In this document: positions 16,884 to 25,204 of the stretch, one piece after another | How positions within the stretch are numbered: position 1 is the first letter of the stretch | Layout: each line of letters begins with the position of its first letter | Assembly: GCF_028743515.2 (NCBI RefSeq) | Contig: NZ_CP117969.2 | Coordinates: forward strand, 679,001 to 743,000 | Reading direction: 5' to 3' | Source: Imtechella halotolerans | GTDB taxonomy: Bacteria > Bacteroidota > Bacteroidia > Flavobacteriales > Flavobacteriaceae | Length of the DNA: 64,000 nucleotides | Notes under the pieces: model-generated | What the model was told of the DNA's origin: nothing | Database searches by the model: none | Seen by the model: the letters and a program-made list of their open reading frames with translations, nothing else | Position numbers and translations under genes: made by a program

Positions 16884-18041
16884 ATGTCCGAAGCAAAATT
16901 TATAGATTATAATTTAAAATTAATTGAACCGTCATTTGATTCTTTATTAACGGATTTAATTATTGAATTAGATTATTTAAGAAAAAAACCTTTAGGAGGT
17001 TCAACACATCCGAGAGTTTTCTTTCAGCTAAAGCATATTTTCCATACTTTAGAGAGTATTGGCTCAGCAAGAATTGAAGGGAATAACACTACAATTGCTG
17101 AGTATATTGAAACTAAACTAGACGATACGCAAAATGCATCCTCCAATATTCGAGAAATTCAGAATATTGAAAAAGCAATGGAGTTTATTGAGGAAAACAT
17201 AATAGACTATCCAATAAATAAAGCTTTTTTAAGGGAATTGCACAAGATGATAGTTAAGGATTTACTACCTCCACCAAATGGAGAAGGTGACCGTACACCA
17301 GGGGAATATAGAAAAATTAATTTAAAAATAAATAAGTCAAATCATTTACCACCTGATTCATTACTTGTGAATGATTACATGGATGAATTATTGGATTTTA
17401 TAAATAAGGATGATAGTCCAAAATATGATTTATTAAAAGCTGCAATAGCACATCATCGCTTTGTTTGGGTTCACCCTTTTGGAAATGGTAATGGAAGAAC
17501 AGTAAGGTTATTTACATATGCAATGCTAGTTAAAACTGGATTTAATGTAAATGTTGGACGTATTATAAATCCAACAGCAGTATTTTGTAGCAATAGAAAT
17601 GATTATTATGAAAAACTATCTATTGCTGATACAGGAACAACTGAAGGGATTTTGGAATGGTGTGAATATGTTTTAAAAGGTCTGAAAGAAGAAATTGAGA
17701 AAATAGATAAGCTAAGCGATTACGATTATCTAAAAAAGGAAATCTTATTGCCTACTATTGCACATTCATTGGAAAGACAATATATAACTGATGTTGAAGC
17801 AAAGATTTTAAAACGAGTAGTTGAACATCAAGTAATCCAAGCTTCTGATTTAAAAGATATATTTCAAGGCAAGGCAAGTGCTGAGGTGTCAAGGCAAATC
17901 CGAAGGTTGATTGATAAAAAAATGTTGATGCCCGAAGTCGAGGGAGGACGTAAATATGTAATTAGGTTTGATAATAATTTCCTATTACGGGGAATAATCA
18001 AAACATTAGATGTTAAAGGTTTCTTGCCAGTAAGAGACTAA
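16884..18041 (+). CDS. Fic family protein, class II (autoinhibited type)
   Basis: 385 aa. The Fic core motif HPFGNGNGRTVR begins at His197. The usual acidic residue that binds Mg2+ (D/E before GNGR) is Asn201 here. An N-terminal inhibitory motif S-x-x-x-E-G is present at Ser61-Gly66 (SARIEG), marking a class II Fic protein whose glutamate blocks the ATP site. Residues 310-380 look like a winged helix, possibly for DNA binding. Fic enzymes usually AMPylate target proteins. There is no separate antitoxin gene, as expected for this class. Whether the Asn variant is active cannot be judged from sequence. Confidence 0.88.
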   Translation: MSEAKFIDYNLKLIEPSFDSLLTDLIIELDYLRKKPLGGSTHPRVFFQLKHIFHTLESIGSARIEGNNTTIAEYIETKLDDTQNASSNIREIQNIEKAMEFIEENIIDYPINKAFLRELHKMIVKDLLPPPNGEGDRTPGEYRKINLKINKSNHLPPDSLLVNDYMDELLDFINKDDSPKYDLLKAAIAHHRFVWVHPFGNGNGRTVRLFTYAMLVKTGFNVNVGRIINPTAVFCSNRNDYYEKLSIADTGTTEGILEWCEYVLKGLKEEIEKIDKLSDYDYLKKEILLPTIAHSLERQYITDVEAKILKRVVEHQVIQASDLKDIFQGKASAEVSRQIRRLIDKKMLMPEVEGGRKYVIRFDNNFLLRGIIKTLDVKGFLPVRD

Positions 18042-18062
18042 TAACCAAATGGAGGTTAAAAC

Positions 18063-18104
18063 AACAAACAAACCATCTAGTATAAGCTAGATGGTTTGTT
18101 TGTT
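18063..18104. terminator. Strong hairpin terminator after fic
   Basis: An 18-bp perfect stem (18063-18080 with 18087-18104, core AAACCATCTAG/CTAGATGGTTT) around a 6-nt loop, flanked by A-rich and T-rich sides. It starts 21 nt after the fic stop codon and could work in both directions. Confidence 0.85.
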
Positions 18105-18149
18105 ATATTCGTATTACGTTCTTACAAATAGTTGCTAGTAGAAATAGTA

Positions 18150-18979
18150 TAGAGGGTGTCACTTTGACGGTATGCTTTTTCCTAACCTTCAGAGAAGCAG
18201 TGACTCTTATAGGTCTGGATTTCAAAATCAAGAGATGGAAAATGAAATCAAAGGAGAGGGAAATAGTATAAACTACAAATATCGTATGCACGACCCCCGA
18301 ATAGTATGTTTTGGTGTTGTTGACCCGTTAGCTTCTTAATATCCACATAATAGTCCGTACGCATATAGAGAGATAGTATGAAAGATGGTGTGGAACTTGA
18401 AGGGCTTGAAGTGGATTTAGGAAATGGAACAGGCTCTGTTGATGGGGATATGGCTGTTGCAACAGTTGCAACGTTTCAAGAGTTAGGTTTTTTAATAAAA
18501 ACTTAATGACATTTGGTTTGATGCATATGAGTACCCCTGGCACACCAAATTTTAAAGGTACAGATATCTATGTAAGAATTGCGGCTAAACAGAATAAGGA
18601 TTTTGGTTATTTACTTGCTAATCCTTCAAAATAGATCCTTTGGAGTTATGTCATTTACCTAAGCAGAGGAGGATTTATTCTAACAGAATCACGTCCATAT
18701 ATTGTTCCTGCAGGTAGTAATGGTAGAGAAGTTGCGAATTTTGTTTTAGATGTTGTTACTGTTGGCTAGCTTTTTACTATATACAAGGTAAGTGGATTAT
18801 CTGGACCTGAAATTTTAGCAGCTAGGTGAGGTCTAGGTCCATCAGCACTTATTAAAACCTTCGAAAGAGCATGGCAAATGGTAGGTGATATAAATCTTAA
18901 ATGGGATGAACCTAAAGAGGTTATGGTGCCTATTTTAAGAAGGCATTCTGTGGATGAGTTAAGAGACACTATCCCATAA
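18150..18979 (+). pseudogene. RHS-repeat-associated core protein, decayed C-terminal part
   Basis: Plus-strand translation shows the RHS core despite stops and frameshifts. Around 18165-18335 it reads GMLFPNLQRSSDSYRSGFQ, QEMENEIKGEGNSINYKYRM and HDPRIVCFGVVDPLAS, then a stop, then YPHNSPYAY. From 18382 it reads DGVELEGLEVDLGNG in another frame, matching the usual end of the RHS core. After that comes a variable tail in pieces (MSTPGTPNFKGTDIYVRIAA; GGFILTESRPYIVPAG; LIKTFERAWQMVGDINLKW) ending at TAA 18977-18979. RHS proteins are polymorphic secreted toxins with variable C-termini. The tail toxin type is not recognised. At least two frameshifts and four stops make it non-functional. Confidence 0.75.
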
Positions 18980-19006
18980 AGTGTGTAAACTTTATGGGAT
19001 AGTGTC
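18965..19006. repeat. Perfect 18-bp inverted repeat, IS-end-like or terminator
   Basis: GACACTATCCCATAAAGT and its exact complement are separated by GTGTAA. The left arm holds the last codons and stop of the RHS relic. The GTGTGTAAA motif recurs inverted at 19041-19049 (TTTACACAC). The pattern resembles terminal repeats of some IS256-type elements, or a bidirectional terminator between the RHS relic and the opposing C39 fragment. No transposase is attached. Confidence 0.5.
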
Positions 19007-19081
19007 AAATTTTGAGTTTTTTACCAAAGTTTAATTTCTATTTACACACCTTGTCTGATGGTGCCTATCTATAAGTGGAAT

Positions 19082-19276
19082 TCAAACTCCTAACGTTCGA
19101 AAACCAATCGTTTCTGCAGCATTACTTAAGTTTGATAGGTTCCTTGCTTCCCGTTGTGTTTCGGAAAGGTTTCTTAACTCTTGAATTGAAATGGTTTTCG
19201 TATAATATTTGAAAATGATTTTTAGACATGTTGGGCCGCAGTCTTTATTTCCTATTTGTTTATAGGATGGAAACAT
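19082..19276 (-). pseudogene. C39 peptidase fragment of a peptide-exporting ABC transporter
   Basis: 64 aa that match the first residues of bacteriocin-type peptidase-ABC transporters: KQIGNKDCGPTCLKIIFKYY with the catalytic Cys13, then AAETIGFRTLGV. A complete protein has about 700 aa with the catalytic His/Asp, a membrane domain and an ATPase; all are missing. The reading frame stops exactly where the sequence changes to the IS-like segment, so a deletion or insertion event cut it. It begins 9 nt after the ChaN-like lipoprotein gene on the same strand, suggesting a former operon for peptide export. Confidence 0.75.
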
Positions 19277-19285
19277 AAGTTAAAG

Positions 19286-20926
19286 TTAGGGGTTAAGGAA
19301 AATAGTTTTAGATAAAAGAATATAGTTGGTCTTATCAAATACTTTTACAATAAGTTTTTGCATATTAGGTACTTTTATCTCCAACTCATTCGCTTTTGTG
19401 ATTTTATTTAAGATGGGTACTGCTTCAAATCCATCTTTTTCGTACTCGTCATGGTAAAAGATTGTTATAAACAGTTCTTCATTTTTATCCTTTTTTATCT
19501 TTTCAAGATTTAATGTGAGATTTGAAAGATCTTTAGGTGGAAAAATCTCATTTAAACCCGGTCGTATGTTATTAATTAAAAAATAATCGACATTAGTATT
19601 TACTCCTTCAATTTTTTTAAATAAGCTCGCTTCAAAAAGTACTATTTTTTTGTTTGTTTCTGAGGCAATTTCTACTTGATCTATTGTTATTGGATCTATT
19701 TTCGTTATTTCCTTAAAATATTCTGCCATCCATTTTCGAGAGTTATTCATTTCAATTATATGATCTATTCCCGCATAAACAAATACTTTTGCATTGGTAT
19801 CCTCTTTAAATATATTGGCAATATTTTCTGCCTGGATCCTATCTCTGTCCTTTGGAGAATCATTAAATCCATAATCATAACCGACTATTTGGAATCCCAA
19901 TTTCTTAGCTTCCCTTATCAACAAACCAAAATACGGCTCTTTAATATAAAACCCGGAAGATTTTAACGGGTATAATTTTTGATTTATAGTGTTGTCTTCC
20001 CCTTCGGAAACAGCTTCTATAGCGAAATAATTATAGCCTTCTTCTTTCAGTGGTTCCAAAAGTTTTAAAGCCATTATCCTATTTGATGGACACCAATGAC
20101 ATTCGTTAAGCATTAATGCTTTATTCTCTTTGGCTAAAAATTTAATTTTATCGAGGATTTCTTCATTTGAAGAATAAGGCACTTCACTGAGTAGACTATC
20201 TATTTTCTTCCCGTTCCTTCTTCTTTTATTTGTTATGTATTCATTATACATCTCAATGTACCTTTTGCCAGTAGGGTCGTTTGACAGCATGGTTAAAAGC
20301 ATCTGAAATTTGTCCCATCGATTCATCTTACTAATTGATATGGGAGCTTTATCTAACTTATCTACGATATATAAAATATTGGAAATATCCTTGTTCTTAT
20401 ATATCACTTGGTTATATTTTAGCTTCTCTTTAATGGAATCATTGTATTTTAAATTATCCATTATTTTTTTTCCATTGTTAATTAAGGCGTTTTGTGAAGT
20501 TGAAATTCCTTTTTCTTCATTTTTGATTAATAGTAAAGTTAATATAGCCTCTTGATTTATTTTCTGGTAAGCAACCCTATCTGATGAATGTAAAATGAGC
20601 TTGCTATCTTCTTCATTGTTTTTTCTATTTTTTTCATAAAAAAGATATAATTTATAGCCAGTTAGCGCCTCTCCATATAGTAACAAATTTTTACGACGAA
20701 AACCTTTTATATCCTTTTTTAAGTCATGTTTATTAATGTCTTGTATTTTATAATAGTCAATATCTCCTAGAAAAGTCCCTGTCAAGTCCAAAGTATCATT
20801 ATAGAATTCTGTGCTATTAATGAAATAATTGCGTTCAGCTAAACTATTTGACGCGCACCCAATTACCGTAAAAATTAGCACTGCAATGCACAAGATTGAG
20901 TAAATATTATTTTTTATTTGTTCCAT
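19286..20926 (-). CDS. Lipoprotein with ChaN/EreA-like domain
   Basis: 546 aa. The lipoprotein signal ends at VIGCAS (Cys24). Residues 260-410 contain the recognisable part: ALMLNECHWCPSNRIMALKLL, YNYFAIEAVSEGED, FQIVGYDYGFND and AKVFVYAGIDHIIE. This order (N-E-x-H early, acidic residue, late H) is that of the ChaN-like/erythromycin-esterase-like fold. The N-terminal 250 residues and the C-terminal tail are not recognised. It overlaps the upstream relic by 13 nt and runs into the C39 fragment, so its original partners are gone. Its function is unknown; it looks intact. Confidence 0.65.
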   Translation of the reverse strand: MEQIKNNIYSILCIAVLIFTVIGCASNSLAERNYFINSTEFYNDTLDLTGTFLGDIDYYKIQDINKHDLKKDIKGFRRKNLLLYGEALTGYKLYLFYEKNRKNNEEDSKLILHSSDRVAYQKINQEAILTLLLIKNEEKGISTSQNALINNGKKIMDNLKYNDSIKEKLKYNQVIYKNKDISNILYIVDKLDKAPISISKMNRWDKFQMLLTMLSNDPTGKRYIEMYNEYITNKRRRNGKKIDSLLSEVPYSSNEEILDKIKFLAKENKALMLNECHWCPSNRIMALKLLEPLKEEGYNYFAIEAVSEGEDNTINQKLYPLKSSGFYIKEPYFGLLIREAKKLGFQIVGYDYGFNDSPKDRDRIQAENIANIFKEDTNAKVFVYAGIDHIIEMNNSRKWMAEYFKEITKIDPITIDQVEIASETNKKIVLFEASLFKKIEGVNTNVDYFLINNIRPGLNEIFPPKDLSNLTLNLEKIKKDKNEELFITIFYHDEYEKDGFEAVPILNKITKANELEIKVPNMQKLIVKVFDKTNYILLSKTIFLNP

Positions 20927-21512
20927 TCTAAGGTGTTTAGGTTATAATTGCAAGGAGTTTCATGACTATATTTCTTATATCCAATCTTATTTGGAATTCT
21001 ATTATCGGGACAGATAAATCTATATTCGTACTTCTTAAAGTCATCTATATAATCTTTTGTTGTTTTAAAGAGTTCTTCAAAATCTGGAGAAAATACAATT
21101 GATTCCAATTTCGTATGATTTATATTTCCGTAAACTTTCTAACCATCGTACGAATGCTTAAAATTGCCTTCACTATAAATATTTACCTTGTTAATGAAAA
21201 TAACTTTTTTTAGTTTCCTGGCTTCTCTTTCCTGTCGGATTGTATCATTAATAATTAAGAGATACCTTACAAATCTATATCATCAAATATATGAATATAA
21301 ATGGGATAAACTTCTTTATCAATGAATAAGAAATAGATTTTAGTAGGAATTTTATTTATTTTTTCTGAAATTGTTGTTAATTTAAATTATGCATATTTTG
21401 TGAAAAAATAAAGTCATTTTTAGACAAATAATTCACTACTGCCATTAATATATCTCTTGGACTTTTATCATAATCATTTAAAATATTCTTATCAGAGTAT
21501 TGATTTAAGATG
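20914..21512 (-). pseudogene. Unrecognised coding relic upstream of the ChaN-like gene
   Basis: Minus-strand translation gives a protein-like series interrupted by frameshifts: NQYSDKNILNDYDKSPRDIL and AVVNYLSKNDFIFSQNMHN, then FKLTTISEKINKIPTKIYFL and FIDKEVYPIYIHIFDD in a new frame. Next comes RFVRYLLIINDTIRQEREA in another frame, a TAG near 21140, and finally the 64-aa end YIDDFKKYEYRFICPDNRIP to LNTLEWNK. About 190 codons survive, with two frameshifts and one stop. I do not recognise the family. Its end overlaps the ChaN-like start by 13 nt. The 5' side abuts the IS3 fragment, so an insertion may have begun the decay. Confidence 0.55.
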
Positions 21513-21532
21513 ACTAGGACTGTCAACTTCCC

Positions 21533-21709
21533 TTAATTAGAACTGTTCTTTAGCACAATATTATCATTTATTTGATCAATCTCGACAAGTCTAGCCTTGT
21601 TGAGATTTTTGTTTGCATACTCAATTGGTGGCAGGTTGCCCAGCACGTCATGTGGCCGGTGAGGATTGTAATTGTCCATCCAAACCTGAGTTTGTTCTCT
21701 GGACTTCCT
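21533..21709 (-). pseudogene. IS3-family transposase, C-terminal fragment
   Basis: Reads SREQTQVWMDNYNPHRPHDV and then LGNLPPIEYANKN before a stop. This is the end of the integrase core of IS3-type transposases (W-M-x-x-Y-N-x-x-R-P-H). The DDE catalytic part and the upstream half are missing. The bases after the stop (AGGACTGTCAACTTCC on the plus strand) may be the element's end. Confidence 0.7.
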
Positions 21710-21976
21710 ATATTAGACTGTACACACACAAGGAAAACAATAATGGAAATATCAGAGCCACACCTACAGAATATCGTATTTGATGGAAGAGAAAGCTGTG
21801 TATGATATTCGTGTTCGTTACTCAAGCAAAGAACCTTTAATATTGTTCTCTACAATAAAAAGCTGTACCCCTAATAAAAAGTCTAGGATACTTTCGACTA
21901 GCCATCACATTCACTAATAGAAAGGACAGTCTGAACTATTGAAAGCTGAATTTAAAGGAGATTACTTTGTGGATTA

Positions 21977-22480
21977 TCAAATACTATTTTTGTGTATTAA
22001 TTTTCCATTTAATATCATCTTCAGGTCACTGATAGACTTGTTTTTTTGAATATTATATCCAAATTTTACAAGAACAATTCCAAAGGCAATCATTATAAGA
22101 GGGACAAGAAGGAAAATAGGATTAGTCTGCAGAGATGTACTCCCAAAAATGAGAGATATTGTCACAAGACTGAACCAGACTACCATAAATCCAATAACGA
22201 ATTTATGAATTGTTAAATCGGCTATTAGTTTGGTTCCATTCATACTCGGTCTGATATGGCCTTTAATTTGTGGAAGAAAAGAATTACGTCCAGTTATGAC
22301 ACGCTGAATTTCAAATCGATCTTGTTCAAAACTACCCTCAAATAGCTTGGTATTCTTGGAGTTATTAGATCCAAAGATAACCCCTGTTTTTTGACGAATA
22401 TTATTAGTTAAAATTGTTCTCACTTCTTCTAGAGAAAGGGATGTAGTTATTTCAATTTTATCAGAAGGAAATATTTTCAT
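21977..22480 (-). CDS. Conserved hypothetical membrane protein
   Basis: 167 aa. The N-terminal 90 residues are soluble (KLFEGSFEQDRFEIQRVI, then GRNSFLPQIKGHI). Two transmembrane helices follow (about 93-113 and 122-142, FVIGFMVVWFSLVTISLIFG and FLLVPLIMIAFGIVLVKFG). The N-terminal pattern is familiar from small Bacteroidota proteins of unknown function. The frame is intact and the start is an ordinary ATG. It has no operon partner. Confidence 0.65.
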   Translation of the reverse strand: MKIFPSDKIEITTSLSLEEVRTILTNNIRQKTGVIFGSNNSKNTKLFEGSFEQDRFEIQRVITGRNSFLPQIKGHIRPSMNGTKLIADLTIHKFVIGFMVVWFSLVTISLIFGSTSLQTNPIFLLVPLIMIAFGIVLVKFGYNIQKNKSISDLKMILNGKLIHKNSI

Positions 22481-22658
22481 TTTGGTATTTGAAGGATAGG
22501 TTACTTACTATTCAAAGGTACTTTAAAATCCTATTCTTTGAAAGAAATATCTGATTTTTAAAAGGATGTTTAGGAGCTAATAATTACATTGGATTAATAT
22601 TTTTTGAATCGATAAAGTCTTTGAGTGTAGAAAATATCCTCTTATTAAAGTTTCGATT

Positions 22659-23003
22659 CTACCCAAAGAAACAGCCGTATTTATCTTCCCTAACTACATC
22701 AATCAACCTTTCTAAATGAGATGATTTTGGAAATGGTTCATAAATTTCCTAATTTCCTTTTGAACGCATCAAGTATAGACTCCATTCTTTACGTGACTTA
22801 TAAAATCGGAATTTTGCAAATTCTATATTTTGAATTTCATTTGGGTTATTCCAAACCGGTCGGATAGTTTAAAGAATAGCAGTTTTACCATCATAAGCAT
22901 AACCGTAATCAAGTTGTGTGCGAATCTTTAAATCCTCCGGCCGCATTGATTCTGCAAATCTTTTTATAGTCGATTCGTTTATGTCTAAAGTATTTTTTGG
23001 CAT
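22659..23003 (-). pseudogene. DUF3024 protein, two in-frame stops
   Basis: The minus strand reads MPKNTLDINESTIKRFAESM, RPEDLKIRTQLDYGYAYDGK, then a stop, TIRPVWNNPNEIQNIEFAKF, KSRKEWSLYLMRSKGN, another stop, EIYEPFPKSSHLERLIDVV and YGCFFG. This covers the whole DUF3024 family in one frame, including its conserved tryptophans and the CFFG end. Only two nonsense codons break it, so decay is recent. It begins 6 nt after the original end of the RhuM gene, so the two were probably one operon. Confidence 0.75.
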
Positions 23004-23008
23004 TAAGC

Positions 23009-23995
23009 TTATGTTCTAGAAATAAGGTTGACGATTATTTTAATCATCATATCTTTTTCATTGGGATTACTTTCAGCAATTAATAACGTTTATGCTACTA
23101 ATGCATTATTCGGGATAACCTTACTGCCATACTTGGTAAACAAAATATTGTTTCTATCTAAAAACCATACAAACAGATAAGCCGCAATTCTTTTATTACC
23201 ATCGGAAAACGAATGGTTTTTAACTACAAAATATAGCAAATGAGCTGCCTTTTCCTCGATAGTTGGATAAAGATCTTCTCCTGCAAAAGTCTGGTAAATG
23301 TTTTCAAGAGATCCTTTAAAAGAATCGTCCTTTTCTCTTCCAAAGAGTCCTTTAAACTTAGTTTGCTTTCCAAGTTCATCAATAGCTTTTCTGGCCTCGT
23401 TATAAGAAATCTTAAAAACCTCCTGGCTCCCCTTATCCGGCAAGCTCAACCGCTGATGATCATAATCATCTAATAGGTTTAACGCCCGGGAATATTGAGC
23501 AATGATTTTTATATGACCTACCGATTCATCGGTATTAAGCGGATATTCTGAAATTACTTTTTCTTGTAACTGAACCACATTTTTAAGCTCCTGTAACTGT
23601 TGAGTTCTTTCCTGAAGAAGTCTTTCATTGACGGCATAACCTTGTAATAAATACTCTTTTAAAATTTTATTAGCCCATATTCTGAATTGTGTACCTCGTT
23701 TTGACTTAACTCGATAACCTACCGAAATAATCACATCCAGATTATAATGTTCAACTAGGTAAATTTTACCATCAGTAGCAGTATGTGCAAAATTTGCACA
23801 TACTTGATTCCGTTCCAGTTCTCCTTCCTTGAATATGTTATTAATATGTCTAGTAATAACGGTTCGATCTCTATTAAAAAGACTGGTTATTTGAGCTTGA
23901 GATAGCCAGACTGTTTCCGATTTAAACGCTACATCAATCTGAGTTTGACCATTGTCCGCCTCATAAATAATTATTTGTTCTTGTTCTTTCTCCAT
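23009..23995 (-). pseudogene. rhuM: RhuM/Fic-Doc family protein, cut by one stop codon
   Basis: The first 301 codons are open. The N-terminal RhuM DNA-binding-like domain reads TVWLSQAQITSLFNRDRTVI, with YNLDVIISVGYRVKSKRGTQFRIWA split around residue 90. A coiled-coil stretch (about 125-160) and a C-terminal Fic/Doc-type block HSFSDGNKRIAAYLFVWFLD follow. A TAA at 23090-23092 stops the frame after IPNNALVA, but the same frame then continues TLLIAESNPNEKDMMIKIIV to a natural stop at 23009, exactly the family's usual end. The truncated protein lacks about 27 residues and may retain some function. RhuM is linked to virulence and to defence-like islands; its biochemical role is unclear. Confidence 0.8.
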
Positions 23996-24063
23996 AGTAA
24001 ATACAATTTTAGGAAATTAATACCAGAAGGTTCTTTAGCCACTCTCAAATTGTATATATCAAT

Positions 24064-24324
24064 ATGAAAGCAGAGTACATCGACACAGCTTTAAAAGTAT
24101 TGATGAATTACAGAAAAGCTGTAATACACTCATTCAATGGAAAAAATAGTGATATACATAAGGGGTTATTTGTGGTACTGAAAAGACTTTATATAATGGC
24201 ACTTCCAAAAGGGGCTGGCAAGACAAAGACTTGGTATGCCATATTGCTTGTAATATTCGATTGTCTGGATTCTATCAAAATTTATGAATTATCATCTATT
24301 AGAAAAAGCCTTATTATGCTGTAA
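24064..24324 (+). CDS. Doubtful small ORF
   Basis: 86 aa, rich in hydrophobic and basic residues, with no recognised motif. The LPKGAGKTKT stretch looks like part of a Walker A loop but lacks the surrounding fold. It lies between the divergent RhuM and sigma-factor genes amid decayed DNA. It may be a relic or a chance frame. Confidence 0.2.
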   Translation: MKAEYIDTALKVLMNYRKAVIHSFNGKNSDIHKGLFVVLKRLYIMALPKGAGKTKTWYAILLVIFDCLDSIKIYELSSIRKSLIML

Positions 24325-24531
24325 GCTTCACTAAAAGATATTAGTAACGAAATCCCTATTGTAGGAACCAAATTGTTGAATATTTCATAATGAAAAGTTT
24401 CGGTAGTAAAACGCGTATTTAGCTTTATAGTTTTTGTTAGATTTAGCCCTAAATAGGTTTTGAAATTAGAAGTTATTCTTTTCCCATTTAGCCTAGAAGT
24501 GCAGTTATTCCATAAATTGAATTCTTTTGTT

Positions 24532-24539
24532 TAGATTTG
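24532..24539 (+). promoter_or_regulatory. -7 promoter box of the first ECF sigma gene
   Basis: TAGATTTG matches TAnnTTTG and lies 22 nt before the GTG start at 24562. It supports the GTG start, as there is little room for a longer leader. No clear -33 element is seen. Confidence 0.45.
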
Positions 24540-24561
24540 GTAAGGAATAAGCCTACAGTTA

Positions 24562-25119
24562 GTGAGAAAAAATGAACCTTTTATATTGTCATTAAAAGAG
24601 TATAAGAATCTTTTTGAAAAATTGTATTCATCACTATGCTTGTTTGCTAATAAGTATTTGGACAATTTGGAACTTTCAAGAGATATTGTTCAAGATGTTT
24701 TTATTAAAATTTGGGAAGATAAAATTGAATTTAATGATGAAAATACAATAAAATCATACCTATATACTTCTGTCAAAAATAGATGCCTAGATTATTTAAA
24801 GAGTAAGCACCATAAATCCTTAGAATATTATTCAATTAATGAGATTGAACGATTAGAAACAGAACACTTCTTTTTAAGAGAAATTGTTGTCGCAGAGGCC
24901 TCTTCACTAATAGAAAATGCAATTAATACTCTACCCAATAGATGTGCCCAAATAATTCGACTAAGTATAAAGGACTTCACAAATGCACAAATTGCGGAAG
25001 AACTAAATATTTCGATTAATACCGTAAAAGCACAAAAAAAAATAGCCTATAAAAAACTAAAACCCCTGCTAAGAGATTATTTTATTCTTATTGCATTCAT
25101 CTTTGACACTCCTAGCTAA
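24562..25119 (+). CDS. ECF-type RNA polymerase sigma factor (FecI-like)
   Basis: 185 aa, GTG start. Region 2: FANKYLDNLELSRDIVQDVFIKIWEDK, given here as its two halves around the D-I-V-Q-D-V-F core (residues 28-55), and IKSYLYTSVKNRCLDYLK. Region 4: LPNRCAQIIRLSIKDFTNAQ and IAEELNISINTVKAQKKIA. It is followed 85 nt later by fecR and then by an STN-type SusC, the standard trans-envelope signalling set in which substrate binding at the receptor frees the sigma factor. It should drive this SusCD/M16 module. Confidence 0.93.
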   Translation: MRKNEPFILSLKEYKNLFEKLYSSLCLFANKYLDNLELSRDIVQDVFIKIWEDKIEFNDENTIKSYLYTSVKNRCLDYLKSKHHKSLEYYSINEIERLETEHFFLREIVVAEASSLIENAINTLPNRCAQIIRLSIKDFTNAQIAEELNISINTVKAQKKIAYKKLKPLLRDYFILIAFIFDTPS

Positions 25120-25204
25120 TTTTATAAAAGTTTAAATTTTTTATTAATTCTTTTAACCCTCTATTAATAGTATCTCGTCATAGTAGTAAATAATCGAATT
25201 TACT

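Noticed and set aside
18328-18543. 71-aa minus-strand frame, and another at 18766-19008
   Set aside because: Both are antisense to the RHS relic; the plus-strand reading is protein-like and the minus-strand reading is not.
21568-21825. Overlapping frames of 77 and 85 aa on both strands
   Set aside because: They run across the IS3 transposase tail in the wrong frames; only the frame with WMDNYNPHRPH is meaningful.
24181-24240. Possible Walker A loop LPKGAGKTKT
   Set aside because: The surrounding residues do not form a P-loop ATPase, and no Walker B follows in the 86-aa frame.
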